64,000 bases of DNA from Streptomyces sp. NBC_00708 (GCA_036226585.1 CP108997.1:1302001-1366000), one strand, 5' to 3'; shown: positions 54,220 through 63,124, numbered from the stretch's first letter. The notes: generated by a model not told the origin, from the letters alone. Translations and numbers: made by a program.

Positions 54220-55689
54220 CTACTTCTTGCGGCCGCGCTTCTCGCGGACCCGTACCGAGATGTGGATCGGGGTGCCCTCGAAGCCGAACTCCTCACGCAG
54301 GCGGCGTTCGACGAAGCGCCGGTAGCCGTGCTCCAGGAAGCCCGAGGCGAAGAGGACGAAGCGGGGCGGCTTGGTGCCCGCCTGGGTGCCGAAGAGGATG
54401 CGGGGCTGCTTGCCGCCGCGCACCGGGTGCGGGTGGGCGGCGACGATCTCGCCGAGGAAGGCGTTGAGCCGGCCGGTCGGGACGCGGGTCTCCCAGCCCT
54501 CGATCGCGGTCTCGATCGCCGGGACCAGCTTCTCCATGTGGCGGCCGGTGCGGGCGGAGACGTTGACCCGGGGGGCCCACGCGACCTGCGCGAGCTCCGT
54601 CTCGATCTCGCGCTCCAGGTAGTAGCGGCGCTCCTCGTCGAGCGTGTCCCACTTGTTGAACGCGAGCACGACGGCGCGGCCCGCCTCCACGGCCATGGTC
54701 ACGATGCGCTGGTCCTGGACGCTGATCGTCTCGCTGGAGTCGATCAGGATGACCGCGACCTCGGCCTTCTCCAGGGCAGCGGCGGTACGCAGCGAGGCGT
54801 AGTAGTCCGCGCCCTCCTGGAGGTGGACACGGCGGCGGATACCGGCCGTGTCGATGAACTTCCAGGTGACGCCGCCCAGCTCGATCAGCTCGTCGACCGG
54901 GTCACGGGTGGTACCGGCCAGCTCGTTGACGACGACGCGGTCCTCCTTGGCCACCTGGTTGAGCAGCGAGGACTTGCCGACGTTCGGGCGGCCGATGAGC
55001 GCGATGCGGCGCGGCCCGCCGGGGGCGGAGCCGAAGGACTGCGGCGGGGCCTCGGGCAGGGCCTCCAGGACGGCGTCCAGCATGTCGCCGGTGCCGCGGC
55101 CGTGCAGCGAGGAGACCGGGTGCGGCTGGCCGAGACCGAGGGACCACAGCGCGGTGGCGTCCGCCTCGCCGCTCTGGCCGTCGACCTTGTTGGCGCAGAG
55201 CACGACGGGCTTGCCGGCCCGGCGCAGCAGCTTGACGACGGCCTCGTCGGTGTCCGTGGCACCGACGGTGGAGTCCACCACGAAGACGACCGCGTCGGCC
55301 GTCTCGATCGCGTACTCCGCCTGGGCGGCGACGGAGGCGTCCAGGCCGAGGACGTCCTGCTCCCAGCCGCCGGTGTCGACGACCTTGAAGCGGCGGCCCG
55401 CCCACTCCGCCTCGTAGGTGACGCGGTCGCGGGTGACGCCCGGCTTGTCCTGGACGACGGCCTCGCGGCGGCCGATGATCCGGTTCACCAGGGTCGACTT
55501 GCCGACGTTCGGGCGGCCGACGACGGCGAGGACGGGGAGCGGTCCGTGACCGGCCTCACCGAGCGCGCCCTCGACCTCCTCGAGGTCGAACCCCTCCTGC
55601 GCGGCGAGCTCCATGAACTCCGCGTACTCGGCATCGCCAAGCTCTCCGTGCTCGTGGTCCGAGCCGCCGGAGTGAATCTGGTCGTTCAT
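54220..55689 (-). CDS. der: ribosome-assembly GTPase Der (EngA)
   Basis: A 489-residue protein with two tandem GTPase domains, the hallmark of Der. P-loops are GRPNVGKST (58-66) and GRPNVGKSS (233-241), with NKVD (167-170) and NKWD as base-recognition motifs and a C-terminal KH-like domain ending GRKK. An acidic N-terminal extension of about 45 residues is usual in actinobacteria. It helps mature the 50S subunit. The ATG at 55689 follows GAGGA. Last gene of the aroH-tyrA-cmk-plsC-der group. Confidence 0.97.
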   Translation of the reverse strand: MNDQIHSGGSDHEHGELGDAEYAEFMELAAQEGFDLEEVEGALGEAGHGPLPVLAVVGRPNVGKSTLVNRIIGRREAVVQDKPGVTRDRVTYEAEWAGRRFKVVDTGGWEQDVLGLDASVAAQAEYAIETADAVVFVVDSTVGATDTDEAVVKLLRRAGKPVVLCANKVDGQSGEADATALWSLGLGQPHPVSSLHGRGTGDMLDAVLEALPEAPPQSFGSAPGGPRRIALIGRPNVGKSSLLNQVAKEDRVVVNELAGTTRDPVDELIELGGVTWKFIDTAGIRRRVHLQEGADYYASLRTAAALEKAEVAVILIDSSETISVQDQRIVTMAVEAGRAVVLAFNKWDTLDEERRYYLEREIETELAQVAWAPRVNVSARTGRHMEKLVPAIETAIEGWETRVPTGRLNAFLGEIVAAHPHPVRGGKQPRILFGTQAGTKPPRFVLFASGFLEHGYRRFVERRLREEFGFEGTPIHISVRVREKRGRKK

Positions 55690-55753
55690 GAAGTCCGTTC
55701 CTCTTTGCATCATCATCGATGGACCCCGCAGCGCGCGGTCCACTACTCAAGTC

Positions 55754-56416
55754 TTACCCGGTGCGCCCGGTGAGGCGCCCGGCGTGCTCCAGGTGGCCGG
55801 TCAGCCGGGCCTGGATGCGCAGCGTGGCCTCGTCGAGCGCCTTGCGCGTACGCCTGCCGCTGCGGTCACCGGCTTCGAAGGGCTCTCCGAAGACGACGTC
55901 CACGCGGCTGCGCAGCGGCGGCAGTGCCGATATCAACCGTCCGCGGCGCTCGGTGCTTCCCAGGACGGCCACGGGCACGATCGGCGCCCCGCTGCGTACC
56001 GCGAAGTACGCGAGCCCGGCGCGCAGCGAGGCGAAGTCTCCGTCGCCCCTGGTGCCCTCGGGGAATATCCCGAGCACCCCGCCGTCCTCCAGCACACCGA
56101 GCGCGCGGGTGATGGCGGTGCGGTCGGCGATCGTACGGTCCACCTTCAGCTGGCCGATTCCGCGCAGGAACGGGTCCAGGGGGCCGACGAACGCCTCTTT
56201 CTTGATCAGGAAGTGGACGGGCCTGGGCGCGGTGCCCATCAGCATCGGCCCGTCGATGTTGTGCGAGTGGTTCACCGCGAGTATGACGGGTCCGGAGGCG
56301 GGGACCCGCCAGGCGCCGAGCACGCGGGGCTTGAAGAGCCCGTACATCAGCCCGATCCCGATGCCGCGCCCGACCGCCGCGCCGCGCGGCGAGGGCGTGC
56401 TCGTGGCGTCGGTCAC
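55754..56416 (-). CDS. 1-acyl-glycerol-3-phosphate acyltransferase (PlsC family)
   Basis: A 220-residue membrane-associated acyltransferase making phosphatidic acid from lysophosphatidate and acyl donor. Motif I is NHSHNID (HX4D), motif III is FPEGTR, and the substrate loop follows. The GTG start overlaps the cmk stop (GTGA). The cmk-plsC-der order is conserved in actinobacteria. Confidence 0.92.
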   Translation of the reverse strand: MTDATSTPSPRGAAVGRGIGIGLMYGLFKPRVLGAWRVPASGPVILAVNHSHNIDGPMLMGTAPRPVHFLIKKEAFVGPLDPFLRGIGQLKVDRTIADRTAITRALGVLEDGGVLGIFPEGTRGDGDFASLRAGLAYFAVRSGAPIVPVAVLGSTERRGRLISALPPLRSRVDVVFGEPFEAGDRSGRRTRKALDEATLRIQARLTGHLEHAGRLTGRTG

Positions 56417-57117
56417 TTCGCGGCCCGCTTCTCCCCGACGAGGGTGACGACGCACTCGATGACCTGCTGGAGCGTCAGCTCGGTGGTGTCCACCTCGACC
56501 GCGTCGTCCGCCTTGGCGAGCGGCGAGGTCTTGCGGCCGGAGTCGGCGGCGTCCCGCTTGATCAGCGCCTCCTTGGTGGCGGCGAGATCGGAGCCCTTGA
56601 CCTCGCCGCTGCGGCGGGCGGCGCGGGCCTCCGGCGACGCGGTGAGGAAGATCTTGAGATCGGCGTCGGGCAGCACGGTGGTGCCGATGTCGCGGCCCTC
56701 GACCACGATGCCCTTCTCCGCGCTCGCGGCGATGGTGCGCTGGAGCTCGGTGATCAGGGCGCGCACCTCGGGGACGGCGCTGACGGCGCTGACCTTGGAG
56801 GTGACCTCCTGGGTGCGGATCGGGCCGGAGGCGTCCTCGCCGTCGACGGTGATCGTGGGGGCGGCCGGGTCGGTGCCGGAGACGATGACCGGCTTGGCGG
56901 CGGCGGTCGCGACCTGGGCCGCGTCCCGCACGTCGATGCCGTTGTTCAGCATCCACCAGGTGATGGCGCGGTACTGGGCGCCGGTGTCCAGGTAGCTCAG
57001 GCCGAGCTGGGCGGCGACGGCCTTGGAGGTGCTGGACTTGCCGGTGCCGGAGGGGCCGTCGATGGCGACGATCACCGCGGCCGGGGCGGTCCGGACGGCG
57101 GCGCTTACGGTTTCCAC
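56413..57117 (-). CDS. cmk: cytidylate kinase
   Basis: A 234-residue nucleoside monophosphate kinase that phosphorylates CMP and dCMP. The P-loop GPSGTGKSS lies at 21-29, then YLDTGAQYRAITWW, VEGRDIGTTVLPDA and KRDAADSGR. The GTG at 57117 (VETVSAAVRT) gives the usual short N-terminus; a GTG at 57129 is equally open, with the ribosome site AGGAAG nearly touching it. A 138-bp gap separates it from tyrA. Confidence 0.95.
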   Translation of the reverse strand: METVSAAVRTAPAAVIVAIDGPSGTGKSSTSKAVAAQLGLSYLDTGAQYRAITWWMLNNGIDVRDAAQVATAAAKPVIVSGTDPAAPTITVDGEDASGPIRTQEVTSKVSAVSAVPEVRALITELQRTIAASAEKGIVVEGRDIGTTVLPDADLKIFLTASPEARAARRSGEVKGSDLAATKEALIKRDAADSGRKTSPLAKADDAVEVDTTELTLQQVIECVVTLVGEKRAAK

Positions 57118-57255
57118 GGTGGTGGACACCTTCCTGGTGCTCGGGTCGGGCTGGACGGGACGCGTGAACCCGCCCCGCACAAGGTTACCGAGTGCCGGGA
57201 CGGGTCCGACCACCCCTGTGGACAAGTGTGCGACCGGGGTGCCGCGCCGCCGTTC

Positions 57256-58341
57256 CTACTGCCGGATCGACCAGCCGCGCTCGCGGAGGGCGGCGGCCAG
57301 GGCCGGGGCGGCGCTGGGTTCGACCATGAGCTGGACGAGGCCCGCCTGCTGGCCGGTGGCGTGCTCGATGCGCACGTCCTCGATGTTGATCCCGGACCGG
57401 CCGGCGTCGGCGAAGATCGCGGCCAGTTCTCCGGGGCGGTCGCTGATGAGGACGGCCACAACCTCGTACGAGGCGGGGGCGGCGCCGTGCTTCCCGGGCA
57501 CCCGGACGCGGCCCGCGTTGCCCCGGCTCAGCACGGAGCGGATGCCTTCGGTGCCAGCGCGCCGCTTGTCCTCGTCGGCGGACTGGAGCCCGCGCAGCGC
57601 CGTCACGGTCTCCTCCAGGTCCGCGGCGACGCCGGCGAGGACGTCGGCGACCGGGCCCGGGTTGGCGGACAGGATCTCCACCCACATCCGCGGGTCGGAG
57701 GCCGCGATCCTGGTCACATCCCTGATCCCCTGCCCGCACAGGCGCACCGCGGTCTCGTCGGCGTCCTCCAGCCGGGCGGCGACCATCGACGAGATCAGCT
57801 GCGGGGTGTGCGAGACGAGGGCGACGGCCCGGTCGTGCGCGTCGGCGTCCATGACGACCGGCACGGCACGGCACAGCGCGACCAGTTCGAGCGCCAGGTT
57901 CAGCACCTCGGTGTCGGTGTCCCGGGTCGGGGTGAGGACCCAGGGCCGCCCCTCGAACAGGTCGGCGGTGGCCGCGAGCGGTCCGGAGCGCTCCTTGCCG
58001 GCCATGGGGTGCGTGCCGATGTACGGGGCGAGGTCGGCCCCCAGCGCCTCCAGCTCGCGGCGCGGGCCGCCCTTCACGCTGGCGACGTCCAGGTAGCCGC
58101 GGGCGACGCCGTCGCGCATGGCGGCGGCGAGCACGGTCGCGGTGTGGGCGGGCGGCACGGCCACGACGGCCAGGTCGACGCGGCCCTCGGGCGGCTCGTT
58201 CGTACCGGCGCCGAGCGCGGCGGCGGTCGCGGCCGACTCGGGGTCGTGGTCGACGAGGTGGACGGTGATGCCGCGGCTCGCGAGGGCGAGGGCCGCGGAG
58301 GTGCCGACGAGGCCGGTACCGATGACGACGGCGGTTCTCAC
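57256..58341 (-). CDS. tyrA: prephenate dehydrogenase
   Basis: A 361-residue enzyme converting prephenate to 4-hydroxyphenylpyruvate in tyrosine synthesis. NAD motif VIGTGLVGTS at the start, THPMAGKERSG with catalytic His, the VSHTPQLISS helix, and a C-terminal ACT domain (about 285-361: EVVAVLISDRPGELAAIFADAG) for feedback by tyrosine. The GTG overlaps the aroH stop (GTGA). Chorismate mutase and prephenate dehydrogenase are thus made together. Confidence 0.96.
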   Translation of the reverse strand: MRTAVVIGTGLVGTSAALALASRGITVHLVDHDPESAATAAALGAGTNEPPEGRVDLAVVAVPPAHTATVLAAAMRDGVARGYLDVASVKGGPRRELEALGADLAPYIGTHPMAGKERSGPLAATADLFEGRPWVLTPTRDTDTEVLNLALELVALCRAVPVVMDADAHDRAVALVSHTPQLISSMVAARLEDADETAVRLCGQGIRDVTRIAASDPRMWVEILSANPGPVADVLAGVAADLEETVTALRGLQSADEDKRRAGTEGIRSVLSRGNAGRVRVPGKHGAAPASYEVVAVLISDRPGELAAIFADAGRSGINIEDVRIEHATGQQAGLVQLMVEPSAAPALAAALRERGWSIRQ

Positions 58342-58700
58342 TGGGCGATGTCCTTGCGCAGGGCGGCGGTGGCGCCGAGGTAGACGTGGTTGATCTCGGC
58401 CTTGGACAGATACGTCTCGACGTGCGCGAGGATGCGGACGACCCGGGGCATGGCGCCCTCGATGTCCAGTTCCTGGGCGCAGATCAGCGGTACGTCGACG
58501 ATCCCGATGCCGCGTGCGGCGGCGGCCGGGAAGTCGCTGTGCAGGTCCGGCGTGGCCGTGAACCAGATGCTGATCAGGTCGTCCGCGACGAGCTCGTTCC
58601 GCTCCAGGATGGCGGTGAGCAGGGCGCTGACCTGCTCGTCCATGTGCCCGGCCTCGTCCCGCTCCAGCTGGACGGCTCCGCGGACCGCTCGTACCGCCAC
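58338..58700 (-). CDS. aroH: chorismate mutase, AroH type
   Basis: A 120-residue AroH-class chorismate mutase that turns chorismate into prephenate. The family sequence AVRAVRGAVQLERDE, the DLISIWFTATPDLHSDFPA loop and VPLICAQELDIEGAMPR are clear. The GTG at 58700 has AAGGAG seven bases upstream. First gene of the aroH-tyrA-cmk-plsC-der group; the 14-bp repeats lie just upstream. Confidence 0.96.
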   Translation of the reverse strand: MAVRAVRGAVQLERDEAGHMDEQVSALLTAILERNELVADDLISIWFTATPDLHSDFPAAAARGIGIVDVPLICAQELDIEGAMPRVVRILAHVETYLSKAEINHVYLGATAALRKDIAQ

Positions 58701-58719
58701 GTCATGCTCCTTGCTCGTC

Positions 58720-58789
58720 CGTACCGCTTCGTGCGCACCGCTTCATACGTATCGCTTCATACGTATCGCTTCGCACGTATCGCTTCGTG
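58720..58789. repeat. five tandem 14-bp repeats upstream of aroH
   Basis: Units CGTACCGCTTCGTG, CGCACCGCTTCATA, CGTATCGCTTCATA, CGTATCGCTTCGCA and CGTATCGCTTCGTG, directly joined. They begin 20 bases upstream of the aroH start and so fall in the leader or promoter of the aromatic operon. The 14-bp period and moderate AT content set them apart from the surroundings. Confidence 0.9.
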
Positions 58790-58884
58790 CGTGTGCGATC
58801 AGCGTAGAGGGACGGCGGGGTCCCGTGCCCGCCCGCCCTTTTTATGAGACGCGCCCGCGCCCGGTCCTCGCGTAACCTCCCGGC

Positions 58885-59583
58885 ATGATCACTCCGGCCG
58901 ACGAGAAACTGGTGCGCCACCACACGGTCTACTCCTGCGTGATGGGGTCGCGCGCCTTCGGTCTCGCCACGGAGGACAGCGACACCGACCGGCGGGGGGT
59001 CTACCTCGCGCCGACCCCGCTGTTCTGGCGCTTCGAGAAGCCGCCCACGCACATCGAGGGCCCGGCCGAGGAGCAGTTCTCCTGGGAGCTGGAGCGCTTC
59101 TGCGAGCTGGCCCTGCGCGCCAACCCCAATGTGCTGGAGTGCCTGCACTCGCCGCTCGTGGAGCACGTCGACGCCACCGGCCGGGAGCTGCTCGCGCTGC
59201 GCGGGGCGTTCCTCTCCCGGCGGGCGCACGACTCGTTCGTACGCTATGCCGTGGCCCAGCGCCGGAAGCTGGAGGCGGACGTCCGCCAGTACGGCGCCCC
59301 GCGCTGGAAGCACGCCATGCATCTGCTGCGGCTGCTGGCGAGCTGCCGGGACCTGCTGCGCACCGGCGTCCTGGACATCGAGGTGGGCGAGGCCCGCGAG
59401 GAGCTGCTCGCGGTCAGGCGCGGCGAGGTCCCCTGGCCCGAGGTGGAGCGCCGCATGACCCGCCTGACCGCCGAGAACGACGAGGCGGCCCCCGCCTCCC
59501 CCCTGCCCGCCGAACCGGACCGGACCCGCGTGGAGGACTTCCTGGTCCGCACGCGCCGGGCGTCGGCGGTGGCGTCCGGCTGA
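58885..59583 (+). CDS. predicted nucleotidyltransferase (COG3541/YcgL type)
   Basis: A 232-residue member of the DNA polymerase beta-like nucleotidyltransferases. The active site GSRAFGLATEDSDTDRRGVY (GS with the DxD pair) is near residues 22-41. ANPNVLECLHSPL and a helical C-terminal half follow. Transfers a nucleotide to an unknown acceptor; some relatives act in phage defence or RNA modification. It faces the ADP-ribosylglycohydrolase gene, stops 12 bp apart, with no terminator. Confidence 0.85.
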   Translation: MITPADEKLVRHHTVYSCVMGSRAFGLATEDSDTDRRGVYLAPTPLFWRFEKPPTHIEGPAEEQFSWELERFCELALRANPNVLECLHSPLVEHVDATGRELLALRGAFLSRRAHDSFVRYAVAQRRKLEADVRQYGAPRWKHAMHLLRLLASCRDLLRTGVLDIEVGEAREELLAVRRGEVPWPEVERRMTRLTAENDEAAPASPLPAEPDRTRVEDFLVRTRRASAVASG

Positions 59584-59595
59584 GGCCGGGCGCGC

Positions 59596-60612
59596 TCACG
59601 CGTCCCAGAGCGCCGCCAGCGACAGCAGGTCGCTCCGGTACTCGATCCGGTCCGACCATGCGGCGGGCCAGGCCGAGGCGCCCAGGTGGGCGCCGGACAG
59701 TGCGCCGGTCAGGGAGGCGATCGAGTCGGAGTCGCCCCGGGTGCAGGCGGCCCGGCGCAGGGCGGTGACGGGTTCGTCCGGGAAGAGCAGGAAGCAGTGC
59801 AGGGCGGTGGCGAGGGCCTCCTCGGCGATCCAGCCGTCGCCGGTCGCCTCGCAGGGATCGGTCTCCGGGGACGGGTTCCGCAGGGCGTCCCGCACCGTGT
59901 CCAGCGCGGCGAGGCAGTCGTCCCAGCCCCGGGCGATGAACGCCTCGGGCGAGGCGTCGTGCGTGTGGCGCCACAGGTCCCCGAGCCACCGGGTGAGGTA
60001 GCGGTCGCGGTTCTCGTACGCGTAGGAGCGCAGCCGGCCGATCAGGCCGAGGGGGTCGGCGCCCTGGGCGAGCAGGTACACCGCGCGGGCCGTCAGGTCG
60101 GAGGCGGCCAGGGCCGTCGGGTGGCCGTGGGTGAGGGCGGACTGGAGCTGGGCCGCCCCGGCGCGCTGTTCCTCGCTGAGGCCGGGCACCAGGCCGACGG
60201 GCGCGACGCGCATGTTGGCGCCGCAGCCCTTGGAGCCGGTCCGGCTCGCCTCCTGCCAGACGCGGTCGCCGTCGAGGAGTTCGCAGGCCTCCAGGCAGGT
60301 GCGGCCGGGGGCGCGGTTGTTGTCGGGCGAGTGGTACCAGGCGACGAACTCGGCGCGCACCGGGCCCGCCATCCGCTCGGGGGAGAGCGGCCCGCCGTCC
60401 ATGGCGGTGCGGATGCCCCGGCCCAGGGCCAGGGTCATCTGGGTGTCGTCGGTGACGAAGGCGGGCGTGGGCAGCTCCATCTCCCGCCAGGGGCCGCACT
60501 TCGCGAGGATCGACGGCACATCGTTGAACTCGGTGGGGAACCCCAGCGCGTCGCCGAGCGCGAGGCCGGTCAGCGCGCCGGTCGCGGCGCCCTTCGTACG
60601 GATCGTGGTCAT
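59596..60612 (-). CDS. ADP-ribosylglycohydrolase (DraG family)
   Basis: A 338-residue hydrolase removing ADP-ribose from proteins or small molecules. DDTQMTLALGRGI (metal-binding Asp pair) and the C-terminal TRGDSDSIASLTGALSG are the two halves of the dinuclear Mg site. The ATG overlaps the nrtR stop (ATGA). Last gene of the NAD-salvage operon; it may recycle ADP-ribose, the ligand of NrtR, or reverse protein ADP-ribosylation. Confidence 0.92.
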   Translation of the reverse strand: MTTIRTKGAATGALTGLALGDALGFPTEFNDVPSILAKCGPWREMELPTPAFVTDDTQMTLALGRGIRTAMDGGPLSPERMAGPVRAEFVAWYHSPDNNRAPGRTCLEACELLDGDRVWQEASRTGSKGCGANMRVAPVGLVPGLSEEQRAGAAQLQSALTHGHPTALAASDLTARAVYLLAQGADPLGLIGRLRSYAYENRDRYLTRWLGDLWRHTHDASPEAFIARGWDDCLAALDTVRDALRNPSPETDPCEATGDGWIAEEALATALHCFLLFPDEPVTALRRAACTRGDSDSIASLTGALSGAHLGASAWPAAWSDRIEYRSDLLSLAALWDA

Positions 60613-61343
60613 GCCTGTCGTCCTTCGGGTCGCAGCAGCGGAGGGTGCAGTGCGGTGGCGTCGCCCGCGCGGTACAGGGCGGCGGGTTTGCCCCGGCCGC
60701 CGGTGCGGCGGGGGGCGCCTTCGGCGGGCTCGACGAAGCCCGGGGTCGCGAGGACCTTGCGGCGGAAGTTGGGGCGGTCGAGATCGACGCCCCAGACCGT
60801 CTCGTAGACCTGTTGCAGCTCGCCCAGGGTGAAGTGCGGCGGGCAGAACGCGGTGGCCAGGCAGGTGTATTCGAGCTTGGCGCCGACCCGGTCGCGGGCG
60901 TCGGCGAGGATGCGGTCGTGGTCGAAGGCGAGGGTGCCGGTCCGGGCGGCGTCCCACCAGCGGGCGCCCGCCGCGTCGCCGCCGCCGCGCGGCTCGGGCA
61001 GGTCGGGGACGAGGGCGGTGTGGGCGACGGAGACGACGCGCATCCTGGGGTCGCGGTCCGGGTCGCTGTAGGTGCGCAGCTGCTCCAGGTGGAGACCCGA
61101 GACGGTGGCGTCGCTCAGCCCCGTCTCCTCGGCCAGTTCGCGGCGGGCGGCGGCCCCGGCGGACTCGCGGGGCAGCAGGAAACCGCCCGGCAGAGCCCAG
61201 TGGCCCTTGTACGGTTCCTCGCCGCGTTCGACGAGCAGAACGTGCAGCCGGGAGTCGCGGACCGTGAACACGGCCAGGTCGACGGTGACCGCGAACGGCT
61301 CGAAGGCACGCGGGTCGTAGCCCTCGGGGGCGGCGGCGCTCAT
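60609..61343 (-). CDS. nrtR: NrtR, Nudix-type regulator of NAD metabolism
   Basis: A 244-residue protein with an N-terminal Nudix domain and a C-terminal winged helix (FTLGELQQVYETVWGVDLDR with NFRRKVLATPG). The Nudix box at 54-76 is complete (G54, E60, RE 68-69, EE 72-73, G75), so ADP-ribose hydrolysis could persist, although many NrtR proteins have lost it. It is coupled by ATGA overlaps to nadR and to the ADP-ribosylglycohydrolase gene. It probably represses its own operon at the palindrome upstream of pnuC, with ADP-ribose as inducer. Confidence 0.88.
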   Translation of the reverse strand: MSAAAPEGYDPRAFEPFAVTVDLAVFTVRDSRLHVLLVERGEEPYKGHWALPGGFLLPRESAGAAARRELAEETGLSDATVSGLHLEQLRTYSDPDRDPRMRVVSVAHTALVPDLPEPRGGGDAAGARWWDAARTGTLAFDHDRILADARDRVGAKLEYTCLATAFCPPHFTLGELQQVYETVWGVDLDRPNFRRKVLATPGFVEPAEGAPRRTGGRGKPAALYRAGDATALHPPLLRPEGRQA

Positions 61344-62419
61344 CGGTGCTCCGGGAGGGGTGCGGCGAAGTCCCAGCCCTCGGCGAGCAGCGCGTCGACG
61401 GCCTCCACCGCGCGGGCGAGGCGCACCTCACGGCTGCCGGTCAGTTCGATGAACGGCCTGCCGGTGCGGGTGAGTTCGGCCCGGAACCGGTCGGTCATCC
61501 AGGGCCGCAGCTCCTCGCCGTCGCGCAGCCCGTCGTCCTCGAAGGCGACGCCCTCGTGGTCGGTGAGCAGCCACAGGTGGTGGGCGGCCCGGTCGGCGAT
61601 GCGCTCGACGAGGGGGTTGCGGCCTCCGGCATACCGCTCGTGCCAGACGGTGGTGGCGAAGGAGTCCGTGTCGCAGACGAGCACCGGGGAGCCGGTGCGG
61701 GCGGCCTCCTCCTCGCGGGCGTTCTGCGTCTCGGCGATGTGCGGGAAGTCGTGGGTGAAGAGGGTGACGTCCTCCCACTGGGCCCGGGGCCACCGTTCGC
61801 GCAGCTCGGCCAGCTTCCGTTCGCTGAACTCGCGCCCGTACTCGGCCACGTACCCCGTGTGCGCCCAGACGCCGCCGCGCTGCCGGTAGTGCGCGGCGAG
61901 CGCGCGGGCCAGCGTGGTGGTGCCGGTGGACTCCGCGCCGAGGACGACGACGCGGCGGGCGAGCGCCGCCCGGACCGGCGCTTCGAGGAAGCCCCAGCAG
62001 CCGGCCGGGTCCGCGCGGACGGCGGTGCCGGAGACCGGGTACGCGGTGCGGCCGGGGTCGACGCAGACGGACTCGGCGCCGAAGCGGCGGGCCAGCTCGT
62101 CCCCGTACGACTCCGAGGTGAAGACGGCGTCCACGCGGTCGGGCACCGCCCCCGTGAAGACCGCCATGTGGGCGTCCCAGATCGCCGGGTCGTGGAGGTC
62201 CATGCGCGTGTCGTCCACCGCGCCCACCACCGTCGCATCCGGGTGCGCCTGCCGCATCCAGTCGACCCGGTCGGCGAGCGGGACGGACTCCACCGAGGCG
62301 GCGCAGACCAGGACGGTCAGCCGTTCGCAGCGGGCGGCGGCGGTGCGGACGAGGTGGTGGTGGCCGGCGTGCGGCGGGTAGAACTTGCCGAGCACGAGTC
62401 CGTGCGGATAGCGCTTCAT
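61340..62419 (-). CDS. nadR: NadR-like NMN adenylyltransferase/ribosylnicotinamide kinase
   Basis: A 359-residue two-domain enzyme. The N-terminal adenylyltransferase has GKFYPPHAGHHHLV (11-24) and YPVSGTAVR (127-135), which match the GxFxPxHxGH and ISGTxxR motifs. The C-terminal kinase domain begins VVLGAESTGTTTLARAL. Thr167 stands where the Walker A lysine is expected; I recall the same form in other actinobacteria. No N-terminal HTH is present, so regulation falls to NrtR. It makes NAD from nicotinamide riboside imported by PnuC. Confidence 0.92.
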   Translation of the reverse strand: MKRYPHGLVLGKFYPPHAGHHHLVRTAAARCERLTVLVCAASVESVPLADRVDWMRQAHPDATVVGAVDDTRMDLHDPAIWDAHMAVFTGAVPDRVDAVFTSESYGDELARRFGAESVCVDPGRTAYPVSGTAVRADPAGCWGFLEAPVRAALARRVVVLGAESTGTTTLARALAAHYRQRGGVWAHTGYVAEYGREFSERKLAELRERWPRAQWEDVTLFTHDFPHIAETQNAREEEAARTGSPVLVCDTDSFATTVWHERYAGGRNPLVERIADRAAHHLWLLTDHEGVAFEDDGLRDGEELRPWMTDRFRAELTRTGRPFIELTGSREVRLARAVEAVDALLAEGWDFAAPLPEHR

Positions 62420-63072
62420 GCCAGGGCCTTCGAAGGTCGTCGCGGGTCGGCTGCGGTCAGGTCGCGGCGCCAGTTGCGCAGGCCGGTCAGGCACAGCGTC
62501 AGGAAGCCGACGTACAGCAGCGAGGTCAGGTACAGCTCCTTGTACGCGTACAGCGGGATGTACACGAGGTCGGCGGCGATCCACAGCCACCAGGACTCGA
62601 CGAGCTTGCGGCACTGCCCGTAGGTCGCCGCGAGGGACAGCGCGGTGGTCAGCGCGTCCCAGAACGGCACGGTCGAGTCGGTCGCCCGGTCGAGCAGCAC
62701 GGTCAGCGCGCCGGTCCCCACCACCCCCGCCGCGAGCAGCCAGGCCCACTCGGTGCGCGTGGTGCGCCGCACCGGCAGCCCGTCGGTCCCTGGTCCACCC
62801 CCGTGGGTCCAGGTCCACCAGCCGTACACGGCGAGGGCGATGAAGACGATCTGGAGTCCGGCGTCGGCGTACAGGCCGGACTGGGTGAACAGCAGGATGA
62901 AGAAGACGTTGTTGGCGATGCCGATCGGCCAGTTGGCGAGGTGCTGGCGGGCCACGAGCCAGACGCAGAGCGCCCCGCTGCCGAAGCCCAGCACCTCGGT
63001 CCAGCTGACCGGGGTGTCCAGGACCGTCACCAGGGGTTGCTGCAGGGGATCGAGTATGTCCGCGAGACTCAC
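62416..63072 (-). CDS. pnuC: nicotinamide riboside transporter PnuC
   Basis: A 218-residue membrane protein with about seven helices. LANWPIGIANNVFFILLF, GWWTWTHGG and the late VESWWLWIAADLVYIPLYAY segment match PnuC, which carries nicotinamide riboside by facilitated diffusion trapped by NadR kinase. The GTG at 63072 has AAGGAGG seven bases upstream. First gene of the operon; the palindrome at 63086-63102 overlaps its promoter. Confidence 0.94.
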   Translation of the reverse strand: MSLADILDPLQQPLVTVLDTPVSWTEVLGFGSGALCVWLVARQHLANWPIGIANNVFFILLFTQSGLYADAGLQIVFIALAVYGWWTWTHGGGPGTDGLPVRRTTRTEWAWLLAAGVVGTGALTVLLDRATDSTVPFWDALTTALSLAATYGQCRKLVESWWLWIAADLVYIPLYAYKELYLTSLLYVGFLTLCLTGLRNWRRDLTAADPRRPSKALA

Positions 63073-63085
63073 GCCCGCCTCCTTA

Positions 63086-63102
63086 ATAGTCACTGTGACT
63101 AT
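63086..63102. promoter_or_regulatory. palindromic operator of the NAD-salvage operon
   Basis: ATAGTCACTGTGACTAT is a perfect 8+1+8 palindrome 14 bases before the pnuC start. On the minus strand TATAGT (63103-63098) is a good -10, with TTTCGC as a weak -35 at 17 bases. The repressor is most likely NrtR, encoded two genes downstream. Confidence 0.75.
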
Positions 63103-63124
63103 AAAGGCTCGGCGGGGCATGCGA

